Positions 9,438 to 19,186 are shown, numbered from the stretch's first letter. The stretch is DNA of 64,000 nt from Lautropia dentalis (GCF_003892345.1 NZ_RRUE01000001.1:1814078-1878077), one strand, 5' to 3'. Made by a program: numbers and translations. The notes: generated by a model not told the origin, from the letters alone.

Positions 9438-12400
9438 TTACTGCTCGCCAGCCGGTTTGTCGGCCTGCGTTTCTACCTGCTGCAGCGGCTCGGCCGCCAC
9501 CTGGGGCCGGGGCTTGCGGGTACGGCGCGGGCGCGGCGCACTGGGCGGCGGGCTGACCGGTTCGGCCTGCGGGGCCGAGGTGGTCTGCACCCATTCCAGT
9601 CCTGCCGACTGTACCACTTCTTCCAGCGCCTGGGCCGGAACGGGCTGGGCGGTGTGCCGGGGCTGCCGGGGGGCCGGTGCAGGCTGATCCGCTGCGGTCT
9701 GCTCTGCCGTGGCCCGCTCTGCGGTGGCCTGTTCCGGTGCGACCGCTGCTTCCTGGGCCGGCGCCTGCCGGGGAGCACGGCGTTCGCGCGGCTCGCGTCC
9801 ACGGCCTTCCGTGGCCGGTGCTGCCCCGGCGGCCGGTGGCGTCGTGCCGGCACCTGCATCGGCCGGTGCGGCCTCGCTGCCCTCGGATACCTCGGTCTCG
9901 TTGCGGTCGCGGCGGCTGTTGCGACGGCGACGACGGCGCTCGCCTTCACCGCTGGCCGATGCATCGGCCGTGTCGGCGTCGGGGGCGACATCGGCCGTGA
10001 CGGCAGCCGGCTGGGCGGCGCGGGATGCCGCGACCGGTGCTTCGGCCCCGTTCATGGCAGCCTGGTCTTCATCAGCGTGACGGGCGCGCGAACGTTCGCC
10101 GGCGGGTTGGGCGGTATCTGTGCCTTCCGCCGGGGGGGCCGACAGGGCACCGGCGTCGGTGCCTACCGCGGACGGGGCGGTGGCGTCTGCCGCCTCGGCA
10201 TTGCGGCGACGGCGACCCCGTTCTCCCCGCGTGCGGCCCTGGCCTTCGACCGGCGCTGCCTCGGAGGCTGCACCTTCCGCGGTGGGCGCTGCGTCGGCGC
10301 GGGTACCACGGGTGCTGCGTTCCTCGCGCTCGGCACGACGCTCGCCACGTGCCGGGCGTTCGGCCGGTGCTGCGGTGTCTGCTGCGTCTGCCGTGTCGGT
10401 GCGCTCGCTGCGGGCGTTGCGTCCGGAGTCCTGGCGGTCGTTGCGCGATGCACGCTCCCGGTGGCCTTCACGGGGTTCACGGGCCTCGCGACCGGTGTCC
10501 GCCGTGTCCTGGGGGTCGCGCTCGTCGCGTCCGTCCCGCGCGTCGCGGCCGGTATCGCGCGCCTCGTCCCGCGGGCGGGCATTGCCCCGTTCACCGCGTT
10601 CATTGCGCTCACTGCGGTCGCCACGTTCACTGCGGTCACCACGCTCATTGCGGTCGCTGCGCTCACCACGTTCCCCGCGGGAGCCGCGGCGGTTACCCTC
10701 GGCGGCCTCGGTGCGTTCGGCGTTGCGTTCGCTGCGGTCGGCCCGCTCCGAACGGCGGCCGTTGCGGCCACCCGTTTCCGCACGGTCGCCGCGCTCGCTG
10801 CGCTCATTGCGGTCGGTACGGTCATTGCGGTCGCTGCGATCCGAACGTTCGGCGCGGTCGCCACGTTCGGCGCGCTCTGCACGTTCACCGCGCTCGCTGC
10901 GACGGCCGCGTTCTCCACGTTCGCTGCGCTCGTTCCGGCCATTTCCGGTGCCGCCCTGCCGGCGGGTACGGCCCTGGGGCGTGGCAGGCGACTGCGGGGC
11001 CTCGGGCGGGGTGTCGAGGGTGGCGCCGCCCCAGCCGAACAGGCCGAGGATGCGGTCGATCAGGCCACCGTGTGCAGGGGCAGCCGGTGCCGGGGTGGCC
11101 GCTGGACGCGGGCTGGGCGCCGGTGCGGGCGGCTGCTCGCGGGTGATGCTCTTGACCACTGCCTCCTGACGGTTGGCCGGCTGGCGGAACTTGTTGGCGA
11201 GGTAGGTGCTTTCCTCGTCGTTGGCCTCGGCCATCGTGTAGCTGGCGCGATAGCTGAGCAGGCGCTCGTCGTCGTGCTTGAGGCGCTCCAGGCTGTAGAG
11301 CGGGGTCTCGATGGACTTGTTGGGAATGAGCACGATCTCGACCTTCAGCCGGGCTTCCAGCGTGGCGATCTCGGTGCGTTTCTCGTTGAGCAGGTAGGTG
11401 GCCACCTCCACCGGCACCTGGACGTGCACGGCGGCGGTGTTTTCCTTCATGGCCTCTTCCTGCAGCACACGCAGCACGTGCAGGGCCGACGATTCGATGT
11501 CGCGGATCACGCCGGTGCCATTGCAGCGCGGGCAGGTGATGTGCGTGCCTTCGTTCAGGGCCGGACGCAGCCGCTGGCGCGAGAGTTCCATCAGGCCGAA
11601 GCGCGAGATCTTGCCGGTCTGCACGCGGGCGCGATCCAGACTCAGCGCTTCCTTCAGGCACTGCTCGACCTCACGCTGGTTGCGGCTACTCTCCATGTCG
11701 ATGAAGTCGATGACGATCAGGCCACCCAGGTCGCGCAGGCGCATCTGGCGGGCCACTTCCTCGGCTGCTTCCATGTTGGTGCGGAAGGCGGTTTCCTCGA
11801 TGTCGGAGCCGCGCGTGGCCCGGGCCGAGTTCACGTCGATGGCCACCAGCGCCTCGGTGTGGTCGATCACCACGGCGCCGCCCGAGGGCAGCGGCACGAC
11901 GCGCGAGTAGGCGGTCTCGATCTGGTGTTCGATCTGGAAGCGCGAAAAGAGCGGCGTGGCATCGCGGTAGTGCTTGACGCGGGCCACGTAGTCGGGCATC
12001 ACGTAGCTCATGAACTGCGTGGCCTGCTGGTGGATGTCCTCGGTGTCGATCAGCACCTCGCCGATGTCGGCCGTGAAGTAGTCGCGGATGGCGCGGATGA
12101 CGAGGCTGGATTCCTGGTAGATCAGGAAGGCGCCCGGCGCCGATTTCGCGGCCGATTCGATGGCCTGCCACAGCTGCAGCAGGTAGTTCAGGTCCCACTG
12201 CAGCTCTTCGACCGAGCGGCCGATGCCGGCGGTGCGGGCGATCAGGCTCATGCCCGACGGCACCTGCAGCCGGTCCATGGCCTCGCGCAGTTCCTGGCGG
12301 TCCTCGCCCTCGATGCGGCGCGACACGCCACCGCCGCGCGGGTTGTTGGGCATCAGCACCACATAGCGGCCGGCCAGGGAGATCATCGTGGTCAGCGCGG

Positions 12401-12740
12401 CGCCCTTGTTGCCGCGTTCTTCCTTCTCGACCTGGACGATCAGCTCCTGGCCCTCACTGATCACGTCCTGGATGCGCAGCGGCTTGCCGCCTTCGGCATC
12501 CTGACGGAAATAGGCGCGGGAAATTTCCTTGAAGGGCAGGAAACCGTGACGGTCTTCGCCATAGTTGACGAAGCAGGCTTCCAGCGAGGGCTCGACACGG
12601 GTGACGACGCCCTTGTAGATATTGCTCTTGCGACTCTCGCGTCCAGCGGACTCGATGTCAATGTCGATCAGTCGCTGACCATCGACGATGGCAACCCGCA
12701 GTTCTTCCGAATGGGTTGCGTTGAACAGCATGCGTTTCAT
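9438..12740 (-). CDS. rne: Ribonuclease E
   Basis: RNase E is the main endonuclease of mRNA decay and of 5S rRNA and tRNA processing, and the scaffold of the degradosome at the inner membrane. The 1100-residue protein starts [20 protein letters not shown], with an S1 domain around residues 38-120 ([20 protein letters not shown]), the DNase I-like catalytic core with [20 protein letters not shown] and [11 protein letters not shown], and the zinc-link CPRCNGTG that joins dimers. From about residue 580 the protein is low-complexity; roughly 640-800 consists of short Arg/Glu/Asp repeats of the form x-[ED]-R, presumably an RNA- or membrane-binding, disordered scaffold. The tail KKW-like motifs are absent but it ends in an Ala/Pro/Arg-rich segment. 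Start chosen at the first ATG matching the family N-terminus. Confidence 0.95.
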   Translation of the reverse strand: MKRMLFNATHSEELRVAIVDGQRLIDIDIESAGRESRKSNIYKGVVTRVEPSLEACFVNYGEDRHGFLPFKEISRAYFRQDAEGGKPLRIQDVISEGQELIVQVEKEERGNKGAALTTMISLAGRYVVLMPNNPRGGGVSRRIEGEDRQELREAMDRLQVPSGMSLIARTAGIGRSVEELQWDLNYLLQLWQAIESAAKSAPGAFLIYQESSLVIRAIRDYFTADIGEVLIDTEDIHQQATQFMSYVMPDYVARVKHYRDATPLFSRFQIEHQIETAYSRVVPLPSGGAVVIDHTEALVAIDVNSARATRGSDIEETAFRTNMEAAEEVARQMRLRDLGGLIVIDFIDMESSRNQREVEQCLKEALSLDRARVQTGKISRFGLMELSRQRLRPALNEGTHITCPRCNGTGVIRDIESSALHVLRVLQEEAMKENTAAVHVQVPVEVATYLLNEKRTEIATLEARLKVEIVLIPNKSIETPLYSLERLKHDDERLLSYRASYTMAEANDEESTYLANKFRQPANRQEAVVKSITREQPPAPAPSPRPAATPAPAAPAHGGLIDRILGLFGWGGATLDTPPEAPQSPATPQGRTRRQGGTGNGRNERSERGERGRRSERGERAERAERGDRAERSDRSDRNDRTDRNERSERGDRAETGGRNGRRSERADRSERNAERTEAAEGNRRGSRGERGERSDRNERGDRSERGDRSERNERGERGNARPRDEARDTGRDARDGRDERDPQDTADTGREAREPREGHRERASRNDRQDSGRNARSERTDTADAADTAAPAERPARGERRAEREERSTRGTRADAAPTAEGAASEAAPVEGQGRTRGERGRRRRNAEAADATAPSAVGTDAGALSAPPAEGTDTAQPAGERSRARHADEDQAAMNGAEAPVAASRAAQPAAVTADVAPDADTADASASGEGERRRRRRNSRRDRNETEVSEGSEAAPADAGAGTTPPAAGAAPATEGRGREPRERRAPRQAPAQEAAVAPEQATAERATAEQTAADQPAPAPRQPRHTAQPVPAQALEEVVQSAGLEWVQTTSAPQAEPVSPPPSAPRPRRTRKPRPQVAAEPLQQVETQADKPAGEQ

Positions 12741-13371
12741 GCCATGACTCCATGCACACGTGGGCGTGGCGTGTAGGACCAGCGAGCATGGATCGACCCG
12801 CGAGCCGGGCGCATGGGCCGGCTGCATCGGAACCGTCACGGCACGGTGGCCGTGGTGACAGGCGCGCACGCAGCCACGGGCGCGTGAGGGCACGACGGGG
12901 CACAGACCGCGGGGTCTGGCGTCCGGCTGGGCCGGCAGGCTGGCTGCGGGCGGCGGCTGGTGTCGTGATCATCGGGCCGGGTGAGGTGAGAAGCCTTGGT
13001 TCGGTTGATACGGGGTTCCGACGGGCACTGGGCGGCTCGTCGCATCGAATGGTGCTCGCGCGCCGAACCTTTCGGCGCCGCGTTTTTGAATCCAATGGTT
13101 GCCGTCCGAACGGATGGCCGGGGCGTATCGACGCGTTCCTATACACTGCGGACTGCGCGGGGCCGACAGGCCAGATGTTTCGCATGAGCCAGACCTCCGG
13201 TTCGCCGCCGCGAAGGGCCGCTGCGAGAACTGCAGCTCCGTTTTCGCGGCCGGGTTCCATCGCTGCGCTTCGGCTGCTTTTCAGGGCCCGAAAACAGCGA
13301 TTTTTCAGGGATCTGGCCGAAAGTACGGCACCTTGCCTGCAATACTGACAACCGCCCGGGATTATAGCCGG
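12741..13371. other. Long divergent leader region between rne and rluC
   Basis: This 631-bp gap separates two divergently transcribed genes and must hold both promoters and leaders. In E. coli the rne leader is also long and mediates autoregulation by RNase E, so a long leader here fits. I see no convincing sigma-70 hexamer pair. The clearest structure is the hairpin annotated at 13060-13087. Confidence 0.5.
13060..13087 (+). terminator. Hairpin with T-run in the rne-rluC leader region
   Basis: GCGCCGAA and TTCGGCGC form an 8-bp stem around the loop CCT, followed after CGCG by five T residues on the plus strand. It could be an attenuator in the rluC leader or, read on the other strand, a leader hairpin of rne. 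Confidence 0.4.
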
Positions 13372-14433
13372 ATGAAAGACGCCGACACAAAACGACCCAC
13401 CGCACAAACAACAACGCCGATCCAGTGGTTCACCGTCGATGGCGGCCACGAAGGGCAGCGCCTGGACAATTACCTGCTGGCCATGCTGCGCGGTGTGCCC
13501 AAGACCCGCATCTACCGGATGATCCGCACCGGCGAGGTGCGCGTCGACGGCCGCCGGTGCCGGGCGGAGCAGCGCGTTGCCGCCGGTGAGCGGGTACGGG
13601 TGCCACCGCTGGCCGCCGTGCCCGAAACCGCGCAGCGCCAGGGGCCGGCACGGGGCGGCCCGAAGCTGGACGACCGCCACATCCGCATCGTGTTCGAGGA
13701 CGAGCACCTGCTGGTGGTGGACAAATCCGACGGGCTGGCCGTGCACGGGGGCAGCGGCATTGCCGCCGGCCTGATCGAGCGGCTGCGCGCCAGCCGCCCG
13801 CCCGGCCAGTTTCTGGAACTGGCCCACCGGCTGGATCGCGACACTTCCGGCCTGCTGGTGATTGCCAAGCGCCGCTCCGCGCTGCTGGCCCTGCACCGCA
13901 TGTTTGCAGCCGGTGAGGTGAAGAAGCGCTATCTGGCCATCGTCAAGGGCTACTGGGGGCGGCCACGTCCGGTGCTGGTGCAGTTTCCGCTGCTGCGTTA
14001 CCTGACGCCGGCGGGGGAGCGCCGGGTGCGGGTGGATGCCCAGGGGCAGAGTGCCGCCACCCGGTTCTCGCGCCTGCAGAGCCTGGACTTTGGCGGAACG
14101 CCCGGCCTGCCGCCCCATGGCGCGTTGCTCGAATGCGAGCTGCTCACCGGCCGCACCCACCAGATCCGCGTGCATCTGGCGCATGCAGGGCATCCCATTC
14201 TGGGGGACGAGAAATATGGAGATTTCACTTTAAACAAAGTGCTTGATGATATGCACTTCAACCGCATGTTTTTGCACGCTTTTCGTCTGACCATGAAGCA
14301 CCCGAAAAAGGACGACATGCTGGTGCTGGAGGCGCCGATGCCGGCAGCATTCGAGGCGCTGCTCGCACGCTTCGGTGTGGATGAGTCGGTGGGTGGCCAG
14401 TCTGCGTTTTCGCAGGTTACGCGTAAAAGTTGA
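13372..14433 (+). CDS. rluC: Ribosomal large subunit pseudouridine synthase C
   Basis: RluC converts specific uridines of 23S rRNA (955, 2504 and 2580 in E. coli) to pseudouridine. The 353-residue protein has an S4 RNA-binding domain (GQRLDNYLLAML and KTRIYRMIRTGEVRVDGRR, about residues 29-80) and the catalytic motif AHRLDRDTSGLLVIAKR with Asp155 as nucleophile. The later RTHQIRVHLAHAGHPILGD completes the active-site fold. The divergent rne-rluC pairing is seen in many proteobacteria and supports the call. The chosen ATG gives MKDADTKRPT; the longer frame upstream lacks family resemblance. Confidence 0.94.
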   Translation: MKDADTKRPTAQTTTPIQWFTVDGGHEGQRLDNYLLAMLRGVPKTRIYRMIRTGEVRVDGRRCRAEQRVAAGERVRVPPLAAVPETAQRQGPARGGPKLDDRHIRIVFEDEHLLVVDKSDGLAVHGGSGIAAGLIERLRASRPPGQFLELAHRLDRDTSGLLVIAKRRSALLALHRMFAAGEVKKRYLAIVKGYWGRPRPVLVQFPLLRYLTPAGERRVRVDAQGQSAATRFSRLQSLDFGGTPGLPPHGALLECELLTGRTHQIRVHLAHAGHPILGDEKYGDFTLNKVLDDMHFNRMFLHAFRLTMKHPKKDDMLVLEAPMPAAFEALLARFGVDESVGGQSAFSQVTRKS

Positions 14434-14632
14434 TCTGTCACTTTAACTTGATATTCTCGTTTGCACGACTTTTCTGATGTGTTTCATGAGCTGGAAAAGT
14501 TGTTCCACCGTAGAACATTCATTCATGCCGGTGTTTCTCCCCATCAACACAGGCGGCCGATGATGTGCGGTATCCATGCAACAATGCCGTCACGTTGCAA
14601 ACACACACGCATCAGATGACAGGAGGGAGGGT

Positions 14633-15328
14633 ATGGCAGGTGCGGCAGCAGAGCGGGATTTCACGCGGCATCAGGTGGTCGTGTTCGACTGGGACGGCAC
14701 CATTGCCGATTCCGTCGCGCAGGTGGTACAGGCCATCCGGAAGTCTGCCGAAAGCCTGGGCCTGACCCCGCCCGAAGCCGATGCCATCCGTCCGCTGGTT
14801 GGGCTTGGCATGAGCGAAATCCTGCAGCGCATCGTGCCGGATTTTCCGGCCGTGCGGCATGCAGAGTTTCTCGATGCCTACCGCCGGCACTACTTCGGCT
14901 GCCGGCAGCGTACCGACATCCCGTTCGAGGGCATCGAGGCCCTGCTGCAGGCGCTTGCGGCGGCCGGACGCCGGCTGGCGGTGGCCACCGGCAAATCGTG
15001 CGCCGGGCTGGAGCGGGCGCTGCAGTCCACGGGACTGGGCCGCTTCATCGAGGCCACCCGGTGCGCCGAAGAGGGCGTGTCCAAGCCCGACCCCTGGATG
15101 CTGCGCAGCCTGGCCGATGAACTCGATGTGCCTCCTGCCCAGATGGTCATGGTGGGTGATTCGATCTTCGACATCGACATGGCCGAAGCCTTCGGATGCG
15201 ACAGCATCGGCGTCTACTACGACACCGGCTCGCCGGCCCTGTTGCAGCGCTCCCGCCCCACCGCCCTGGCCGGATCCGTACCCGAGCTGGCTGCACTGCT
15301 GGGTGTCCATCATCCCGATGTGCACTGA
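14633..15328 (+). CDS. HAD-superfamily phosphatase, phosphoglycolate phosphatase-like
   Basis: The 231-residue cytoplasmic enzyme has all HAD motifs: motif I VVVFDWDGTIADS with two catalytic Asp residues, motif II AVATGKS, motif III Lys in VSKPDPWML, and motif IV MVGDSIFDIDMA. A helical cap domain lies between motifs I and II. Such proteins hydrolyse small phosphate esters, for instance 2-phosphoglycolate; the true substrate is unknown. The start is set by a strong AGGAGG three to nine bases upstream of the ATG. It follows rluC by 199 bp, an arrangement common in Burkholderiales. Confidence 0.88.
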   Translation: MAGAAAERDFTRHQVVVFDWDGTIADSVAQVVQAIRKSAESLGLTPPEADAIRPLVGLGMSEILQRIVPDFPAVRHAEFLDAYRRHYFGCRQRTDIPFEGIEALLQALAAAGRRLAVATGKSCAGLERALQSTGLGRFIEATRCAEEGVSKPDPWMLRSLADELDVPPAQMVMVGDSIFDIDMAEAFGCDSIGVYYDTGSPALLQRSRPTALAGSVPELAALLGVHHPDVH

Positions 15329-15660
15329 GCCGGCGGTTCCTTCATCCTGCATTTTTTGGGCGCACTGTCGTCTGGATGCTGCAAAGGTGAAAACCCTGCC
15401 CGCAGTCTGGAATAATGCAGCGCAATAACCCGGAAGATGGCATTTGTAAGGGTGTTTGACATTTGCCACAGCGGGTGGGCATCCTGACTGCTTCGGGGTC
15501 GGGGCCGCTCACTGGCCACCCGGGTTATCGCGCCCGACAGGCACCAGGTGGTTGTGCGGGCGGGCGTATCCGGAAGCGTCCGGCGGGCCAGTATGCGGCT
15601 GCACGACCGGCATGTCAGACAGCATCACTTTCCAGCGGCGAACAGCATTGGAGTCTATGA
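15329..15660. other. Non-coding gap between the HAD gene and the S49 peptidase
   Basis: I see no credible gene, RNA or clear promoter in these 332 bp. In several Burkholderiales a Rieske-type iron-sulfur protein gene is found at this position; no Cys-x-His motif remnant is visible in any frame here. Confidence 0.5.
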
Positions 15661-16671
15661 ATGGCTGAACAGAACGACAGAACCACCCTGGGGACGGCCG
15701 AATGGGGTCGTGGATTCGTGGAAGAACTGGCACGCGAGACCCTGAAGGAGAAGCGTGCCAAACGCCGCTGGCGGATATTCCTCTGGCTGGTCTTCTTTGC
15801 CCTGGTGGGCTTTTCCGTTCAGCGCTGTACGCAGGTGGGTGCGGGGCAGCAGGGCGGAGAAGATGCCGGGCCGGCTCACTTCGTGGCCAGCATCAGCATC
15901 GAGGGGGTTCTCGCGAGTGGCACTGGTAATGAAGAAGCTGTCTCGGCCGAGCGCGTCAACCGCGCCCTGCGCCGCGCCTTCGATGACAAGCGCGTGGTGG
16001 GCGTGATCCTGCGCATCGACAGTCCGGGTGGAAGCTCCGTGCAGGCCGGTGACATCGTCGACGAGATCCGTCGCCTGCGCCGCAAGCATCCGGACAAGCC
16101 GTTGCATGCCGTCATCGAGGAGATGGGCGCATCGGCGGCCTACTACGTGGCCTCGGCCGCCGACAACATCTACGTGAACAAGGCGAGCACCGTGGGTTCC
16201 ATCGGTGTGATCCTCGGCAGAAACGGGGTGTACGGGGTGGAGGAAGCCATGAAGAAGCTGGGCATCGAGCGCCGCACCCTGACGGCCGGCAAGAACAAGG
16301 CCCTTCTCGATCCCACCGCTCCGTTCACGCCCGAGCAGAAGGCGCACCTGCAGTCCATGCTGGATGAGTTGCACCGCCAGTTCATCACGGTCGTCAAGGA
16401 AGGTCGTGGCCAGCGCCTGAAGGAGTCGCCCGACATGTTCAGTGGTCTGGTCTGGACGGGTGAGCGCAGCATCGCCCTCGGGCTGGCCGATGGGCTGGGC
16501 TCGGTGGATTCGGTGGCGCGTGACGTGCTCAACACCGAAGCCGTGATCGATTACAGCGACTACTCGCCGCTGCAGAAGTTCTTCCGCCAGATCGGGGCGG
16601 AGGCCATGGGCGGTGCCTGGCAGCAGCTGGAATCGCGCTTTGCGGCCCAGCAGACACTTCGCGTGGAGTGA
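15661..16671 (+). CDS. sppA: S49-family signal peptide peptidase (SppA-like)
   Basis: This 336-residue membrane-anchored serine protease probably degrades cleaved signal peptides and other membrane fragments. An N-terminal transmembrane segment (WRIFLWLVFFALVGFSV, about 38-54) anchors the catalytic domain in the periplasm. The S49 core is visible: VGVILRIDSPGGSSVQAGDI, then the nucleophile region VIEEMGASAAYYVASAADNI with the Ser in GASAAYY, GSIGVILG, and the candidate general-base Lys in LTAGKNKALLDP. The length matches the short single-domain SppA form rather than the 67-kDa E. coli type. The start follows TTGGAG by eight bases. Confidence 0.92.
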   Translation: MAEQNDRTTLGTAEWGRGFVEELARETLKEKRAKRRWRIFLWLVFFALVGFSVQRCTQVGAGQQGGEDAGPAHFVASISIEGVLASGTGNEEAVSAERVNRALRRAFDDKRVVGVILRIDSPGGSSVQAGDIVDEIRRLRRKHPDKPLHAVIEEMGASAAYYVASAADNIYVNKASTVGSIGVILGRNGVYGVEEAMKKLGIERRTLTAGKNKALLDPTAPFTPEQKAHLQSMLDELHRQFITVVKEGRGQRLKESPDMFSGLVWTGERSIALGLADGLGSVDSVARDVLNTEAVIDYSDYSPLQKFFRQIGAEAMGGAWQQLESRFAAQQTLRVE

Positions 16672-16700
16672 TCTGCACCGGTCGGGGCCGACATGTGCTC

Positions 16701-16730
16701 CGCACATGAATGCGCATGAACGCGCATGAA
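16701..16730. repeat. Three 10-bp tandem repeats downstream of sppA
   Basis: Three adjacent 10-mers follow the pattern YGCRCATGAA (CGCACATGAA, TGCGCATGAA, CGCGCATGAA). They lie about 30 bp after the sppA stop in the 343-bp gap to the convergent methyltransferase gene. The rest of that gap, beyond the hairpin next to these repeats, shows nothing recognisable. Confidence 0.6.
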
Positions 16731-16733
16731 GCA

Positions 16734-16756
16734 GCCCGGGCCGGACCGGCCCGGGC
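16734..16756. terminator. Perfect GC-rich hairpin downstream of sppA
   Basis: GCCCGGGCCGG and CCGGCCCGGGC are perfect 11-base complements around a single A, effectively a 10-bp stem with a three-base loop. No T-run follows on either strand, so it is either a Rho-independent-like stop without a U-tract or an mRNA 3' stabiliser. Confidence 0.5.
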
Positions 16757-17014
16757 GCCGCGTGAGTCGGGGGCTGTGCCCCGTACACGCATCAAACCGG
16801 CCTGCCCGTTTTTGTTTTCGGGCTGGGAACGACAGCGCTGTACGAGGGCTGGATGGGGAGGGTGCAGGCATGTGGCCCTCTTCACCAGAGCAGCCGCCTG
16901 ATGCTGTTGGGCACTGAATTGCGCAGGTATGTATTTGAGCAGCCTGCTTCACGCTTTTGGCCCGCCTCACGTGAAGGGGGGATATCCGTTGCCTGCTGCT
17001 GGTGCTGACAGCCG

Positions 17015-17983
17015 TCAGGCCAGAAAAAGAAAGACCGCCGGCCGCTTCGGGGGCAGTTCAGGCAGTTTTTTCCGCCATTGGCTCACGGGCAGGGTGCGGA
17101 CCGACTGGGCAGGCCCCGTCAGGTCGGTGGCGATGCAGAGCCGCGCATCCCCCGGCAGGTGGGTGATCAGCGCCTCGGCCATCGCCTGGTTTCGGTAGGG
17201 CGTCTCAATCAGCAGCTGCGTCTCGCGCTGGCTGCGCGAGCGCTGCGCCAGCTGCACGATGGCGCGGCCGCGCTCCTCGGGCTGGCTGGGCAGATAGCCC
17301 TGAAAGGCAAAACGCTGCCCATTGAGCCCGCTGGCCATCAGCCCCAGCAGCAGCGAGGAAGGCCCCACCAGCGGAATCACCTCGATGCCCTGCGCATGGG
17401 CGGCCGCCACGAGCTGCCCGCCCGGATCGGCCACCCCCGGGCATCCGGCATCCGAGAGCAGCCCTGCATCCTCACCGGCCAGCAGCGGCACCAGCCACTG
17501 TGCCGGATCACGCGCTTCGGGCGCGGCCTGCTTGCCCTTGCCGGCACGGTCCGGCAGCACGTGCAGCGAAAGCTCCTGCATGGGGCGCTCCAGGCCCAGC
17601 ACCCCCAGCCAGCGTCGCGCGGTCTTGGGGGTTTCCACATAGAAATGCGCCAGTGCTGCCACCCGGGCTCGGTCCGCCTCCAGCAGCCAGGTGCCGGATT
17701 CCTCCGGCTGCTGCAGGGGTGTGGGGATCAGCAGCAGGCGCCCCGGTCCGTTGCCGGCGCGACGGGGGGTGGCGGTGTCATGGTCATGGTTCTGGGCGCG
17801 CTGGTTGGCTGGACCGTGAGCAGTATGGTCCCGGGCGCGGTCATGGGCGTGATCATGTGCATGGGCTTGTGCATGGGCATGCTCACGGCTGCGGGGGTTT
17901 GCATGGTCATGCCCATGCGGCGCGCCGTACACGGGAGCGCTGGCTCCGGAGGCAGGTCTGCGGGGTGCGGTCATGTGGGGCAA
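17015..17983 (-). CDS. RsmI-like SAM-dependent methyltransferase with His-rich N-terminus
   Basis: The C-terminal 245 residues are a tetrapyrrole methylase-fold methyltransferase of the RsmI/YraL type: RLLLIPTPLQQPE at the start of the fold, AGLLSDAGCPGVADPGGQLV for the SAM-binding loop, VIPLVGPSSLLLGLMASGL and LLIETPYRNQAMAEAL. RsmI methylates the ribose of C1402 in 16S rRNA; this shorter paralogue may have another target. Residues about 18-72 are highly unusual, with about a dozen His alternating with Ala, Asp and Arg (for example EHAHAQAHAHDHAHD). No internal ATG in frame exists before the core is well under way, so the leader is genuinely translated if the gene is. It probably shares a transcript with maf, 32 bp upstream. 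Confidence 0.85.
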   Translation of the reverse strand: MPHMTAPRRPASGASAPVYGAPHGHDHANPRSREHAHAQAHAHDHAHDRARDHTAHGPANQRAQNHDHDTATPRRAGNGPGRLLLIPTPLQQPEESGTWLLEADRARVAALAHFYVETPKTARRWLGVLGLERPMQELSLHVLPDRAGKGKQAAPEARDPAQWLVPLLAGEDAGLLSDAGCPGVADPGGQLVAAAHAQGIEVIPLVGPSSLLLGLMASGLNGQRFAFQGYLPSQPEERGRAIVQLAQRSRSQRETQLLIETPYRNQAMAEALITHLPGDARLCIATDLTGPAQSVRTLPVSQWRKKLPELPPKRPAVFLFLA

Positions 17984-18015
17984 GGTGGCGGTGGAAGCGA
18001 TGGCGTGCGAAGCAT

Positions 18016-18597
18016 TCAGCCCAGCAGATCGAACCCGAGCGTGCGCAGATGGCCGGCCAGCCGGATCAGGGGCAGGCCGATCAGCGCCGAGGGGTCGTCG
18101 GAATGGATGGCCTCCAGCAGACTGATGCCCAGCCCCTCGCAGCGGGCCGACCCGGCGCAGTGCAGGGCGTCCGGATCGCGGGCCAGATAGGCGCGGATCT
18201 CTGCCGCCGTGAGCGTACGAAACCTTACCTGCACATCGACGCAGTCATCGATGGCGGGTTGTCCGGCAGCGCGCAGCGCCAGCGCCGTGTGAAAGTGCAT
18301 CGAACGCCCGGAGGCCGCCTGCAGCTGGGCGACGGCGCGCTCCAGGGTACCGGGTTTGCCCACGGGCGTGTGGCCGTCGAGCGTGCCCACCTGGTCCGAG
18401 CCGATGACGAGGGCGTCCGGGTGCCGGGCCAGCACGGTGTCGGCCTTCAGGGCCGCCAGACGCCGGGCGAGGGCGCGTGGCGACTCGCCCGGCTGCGGGC
18501 TTTCGTCCACGTCGGCGTTGACGCAGGCAAAGGGAATTTCGAGCCGTGACAGCAGTTCACGTCGCCAGGGGGAGGCAGAGGCCAGAATCAGTTTCAT
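18016..18597 (-). CDS. Maf/YceF-type nucleoside triphosphate pyrophosphatase
   Basis: This 193-residue Maf-family enzyme most resembles YceF, which hydrolyses 7-methyl-GTP and thereby clears a modified nucleotide from the pool. Motifs: MKLILASASPWRRELLSRL at the N-terminus, ALVIGSDQVGTLDG with the catalytic Asp, GKPGTLERAVAQLQAASGRS, and FRTLTAAEIRAYL. YceF is encoded next to yceD-rpmF-plsX in E. coli, and the gene here is divergent from yceD with 58 bp between, supporting the YceF-type call over the dTTP/UTP-type. Confidence 0.9.
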   Translation of the reverse strand: MKLILASASPWRRELLSRLEIPFACVNADVDESPQPGESPRALARRLAALKADTVLARHPDALVIGSDQVGTLDGHTPVGKPGTLERAVAQLQAASGRSMHFHTALALRAAGQPAIDDCVDVQVRFRTLTAAEIRAYLARDPDALHCAGSARCEGLGISLLEAIHSDDPSALIGLPLIRLAGHLRTLGFDLLG

Positions 18598-18655
18598 GGG
18601 CTGTTATGATACGACCTTGTTCTTCACCGAATGACCGTGCAGGATCGTACAAGCC

Positions 18656-19186
18656 ATGAATTCCAGTCGTGCCGTGCCATCCCCGGCAGGCAGCCAGGAG
18701 GCAGCCTTCACCGGTGACCCGCTGCCCGAAGGCCTGGCGCCCGACATCGATCCGGTGCGCTTTGCACGGGCCGGCGAACGGCTGGCAGGTGTCACGCTGG
18801 CCTCGCGCATGCCGCGTCTGCTGGCCAGCGGCGTGCTCGACGGTGCCATGGTCGTGCACTGGCAGCTCCGCGGCGAGAACGCGCGGGACGAACTCGACCG
18901 GGTACGCCAGTTTCTGGTGCTGTCGCTGCAGTTTGCCCCGGTGCTGGCCTGCGGGCGCTGCCTGGGTCCGCTGGCAGTGGACGAACTCTCGATCTCCCGG
19001 CGTTTCCGGCTCGCTGCCACCGAGCGCCAGGCCGATCTGGAAGACCCCGAGGCCGGTGCCGATGTGGACGTGATCGCCGCCACGCCCCGGCTCGATCTGG
19101 CTGCCCTGATCGAAGAGGAGGCCATGCTGATGCTGCCCATGGCGGTGGCGCACGAGGTCTGCCCCAGTCCTGCCACCCTCAACTAG
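18656..19186 (+). CDS. yceD: YceD / DUF177 protein, 23S rRNA accumulation factor
   Basis: YceD is required for normal 23S rRNA accumulation in E. coli and plant plastids. The 176-residue protein has the family signature with VLACGRCLGPLAVDEL (a CxxC pair) in the middle and the acidic LDLAALIEEEAMLMLPMAVA in the C-terminal half. The position directly before rpmF is conserved across proteobacteria. A possible -10 box (TATGAT) lies at 18605-18610 in the short gap to maf, without a good -35. Confidence 0.9.
   Translation: MNSSRAVPSPAGSQEAAFTGDPLPEGLAPDIDPVRFARAGERLAGVTLASRMPRLLASGVLDGAMVVHWQLRGENARDELDRVRQFLVLSLQFAPVLACGRCLGPLAVDELSISRRFRLAATERQADLEDPEAGADVDVIAATPRLDLAALIEEEAMLMLPMAVAHEVCPSPATLN

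Noticed and set aside
9654-12776. A 1040-codon open frame on the plus strand opposite rne
   Set aside because: It mirrors the repetitive RNase E gene; composition is Ala/Thr/Arg/Gly noise without a family, and the antisense gene is certain.
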